Shown here: positions 63,067 through 64,000 of the stretch, one piece after another
Layout of the letters: each line of letters opens with the position of its first letter
Position numbering within the stretch: the first letter of the stretch is position 1
DNA from: Ensifer adhaerens
GTDB taxonomy: Bacteria > Pseudomonadota > Alphaproteobacteria > Rhizobiales > Rhizobiaceae
Length of the DNA stretch: 64,000 nucleotides
Direction of reading: 5' to 3'
NCBI RefSeq assembly: GCF_001270265.1
Contig: NZ_LGAP01000033.1
Coordinates: forward strand, 1 to 64,000
The notes under the pieces: model-generated
The model's database searches: none
What the model was told of the DNA's origin: nothing
Seen by the model: the letters and a program-made list of their open reading frames with translations, nothing else
Position numbers and translations under genes: made by a program

Positions 63067-64000
63067 TTAGTCGACGCGCTTGAATGGCGGCGGCACCCAG
63101 GCTCCACTTAGCGCTTCGGGCTTCGGCGAATAGATGCGCAATGTCGGGCCCATCGCTCCCGTTTTGGGTGATGGGAGCCAGTTGCTTTCCTTGTCCTTTC
63201 CAGGTGATTCCGCTTGAATGAAGATGTCCAGCGAACCGTCTTCACCAAACTTCAGGGCATCGCGGTCGCCGATAGCAAAGCGGTTAATTGGGTTGGGAAC
63301 CTGAAAACCTTCGTTGTCGTACATGGTCAGTGACCAGAAGGCGTTCGCCGGGGGAAGCTTCGCTTTGTCGAAGTGCAGGACATAGGTGTTTGCGCCGTCC
63401 AGCGGCTTGCCTTCGCTATCGATGAAAGCAGCAGGGTAAATAGCGTCGGCCGGAAGATTGGCTCCCAACCCGGCGAGGGCAACGATTGCCCGTTGACGAT
63501 ATGAAGTGCCATAGGTCCCCATATTATCTACGGCAATGTTCCAACCGTTCAGGTGTGCACCTGTGCTTTTGATGCCCGCGACCATGTCTTGCAGACCTTC
63601 CTTGGCCCCAGCATTGATGGTGTCAATTGTTTCCTTATCGAGCGTTGAAGCGTCCCAACTCTTTCCGGGCTCCAAGCCGATTTCACGCATCCGGAAGATG
63701 ATCGGATAGTCGTTCGGATGCGGGGGATAGGTCTTCATCAACTCGGCCAGGCGCTTGAATACCTCAACGCCGCTCATTTCGCCGACCTGCACGAGCGGCG
63801 GCGTCTTGGTGTCGACACTCGGATCGACAGTTGAGGTTGCTGGCGGCTCGTGGTTTTTACCCCATTGATCCAGTGGGGTGAGTTCCAGGCCATCTTGAAT
63901 CTTGTGGACGTTATCATAGTCTGACGGCCCGTTGGTCTGGATACGCCCCATTACCCAAATCATTGAAGTCGGCGCGTTGATGCGCACCACCCCGTCAGGC
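63067..64000 (-). CDS. DUF1254/DUF1214 domain protein (N-terminus outside the window)
   Basis: At least 311 residues are seen, ending at the stop at 63067. The visible part begins within the DUF1254 domain (VVRINAPTSMIWVMGRIQTNGPSDY) and continues into DUF1214 (NMGTYGTSYRQRAIVALAGLG, FWSLTMYDNEGFQVPNPINRFAIGDRD). Such proteins are usually about 450 residues with a signal peptide and act in the periplasm; their function is unknown. The frame continues past base 64000, so this is a partial gene. Confidence 0.9.
   Translation of the reverse strand, partial: PDGVVRINAPTSMIWVMGRIQTNGPSDYDNVHKIQDGLELTPLDQWGKNHEPPATSTVDPSVDTKTPPLVQVGEMSGVEVFKRLAELMKTYPPHPNDYPIIFRMREIGLEPGKSWDASTLDKETIDTINAGAKEGLQDMVAGIKSTGAHLNGWNIAVDNMGTYGTSYRQRAIVALAGLGANLPADAIYPAAFIDSEGKPLDGANTYVLHFDKAKLPPANAFWSLTMYDNEGFQVPNPINRFAIGDRDALKFGEDGSLDIFIQAESPGKDKESNWLPSPKTGAMGPTLRIYSPKPEALSGAWVPPPFKRVD

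Overview
The window looks like a chromosomal segment from a member of the Rhizobiaceae (Ensifer/Rhizobium/Shinella type). The reasons are: high-GC coding DNA on both strands; a ketol-acid reductoisomerase (IlvC) whose sequence is close to what I recall of rhizobial IlvC; at least three full copies and several degenerate copies of a ~105-bp two-palindrome repeat that I recognise as RIME (Rhizobium-specific intergenic mosaic element); a DUF1127 mini-protein; and a very high density of LysR, TetR, LacI, MarR, HxlR and Lrp regulators. I see no rRNA, tRNA, CRISPR array, prophage or conjugation genes. The only transposase trace is the last 36 codons of an IS5-type enzyme at the left edge.

Layout. 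0-18 kb: an Lrp regulator; SDR and threonine-dehydratase-like enzymes; a GFA protein; LysR/DUF1127; an S51 peptidase; a MacA-MacB type efflux pair; LysE and EamA exporters; a TetR regulator followed by ilvC with its terminator; a NUDIX hydrolase; a TetR/NIPSNAP divergent pair with two operators; and a small XRE protein. 18-22 kb: a LacI-controlled, inositol/sugar-catabolism-like cassette (two TIM-barrel isomerases and a Gfo/Idh/MocA dehydrogenase) with an 18-bp operator. 22-30 kb: a LysE exporter; a MarR-GNAT fusion behind a 19-bp-arm palindrome; MYG1; an arginase-like enzyme; and a LysR-divergent three-gene operon (class I glutamine amidotransferase, Asp/Glu-type racemase, PhzF-type isomerase) with a decayed copy of part of the amidotransferase gene on the far side of the LysR gene. 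30-41 kb: a TetR/CMD/SDR group sharing one operator; an adenylate cyclase-TPR protein; a 1-Cys peroxiredoxin next to a persulfide-dioxygenase/rhodanese fusion; a 267-bp inverted-repeat-bounded element containing a RIME; an HxlR/oxidoreductase pair; a DHFR-like protein; and a class D beta-lactamase. 41-44 kb: cspA facing a seven-gene run of very small proteins headed by a second cold-shock-domain protein. 44-47 kb: a betaine-type binding protein translationally coupled to an L,D-transpeptidase, and a lipoprotein. 47-60 kb: three Tat-exported sulfatases with aminotransferases, a GcvA-like LysR, a siderophore-interacting reductase, a methyltransferase and two frameshifted genes. 60-64 kb: a RIME fused to an SDR remnant, a cupin/aldo-keto reductase pair with a divergent LysR, a palindromic repeat, and a DUF1254 protein running off the right edge.

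How it fits together. This is mainly accessory metabolism arranged as small regulator-target modules, and many of the operators can be read directly as palindromes. The most interesting items are: the identical 13-bp motif upstream of two paralogous sulfatases with CTAGR active sites; the amidotransferase-racemase-PhzF operon with its partial duplication; the cold-shock-headed small-protein operon; and the MITE-like element with a nested RIME. All assignments come from reading the sequence and from family knowledge; no database search was run.
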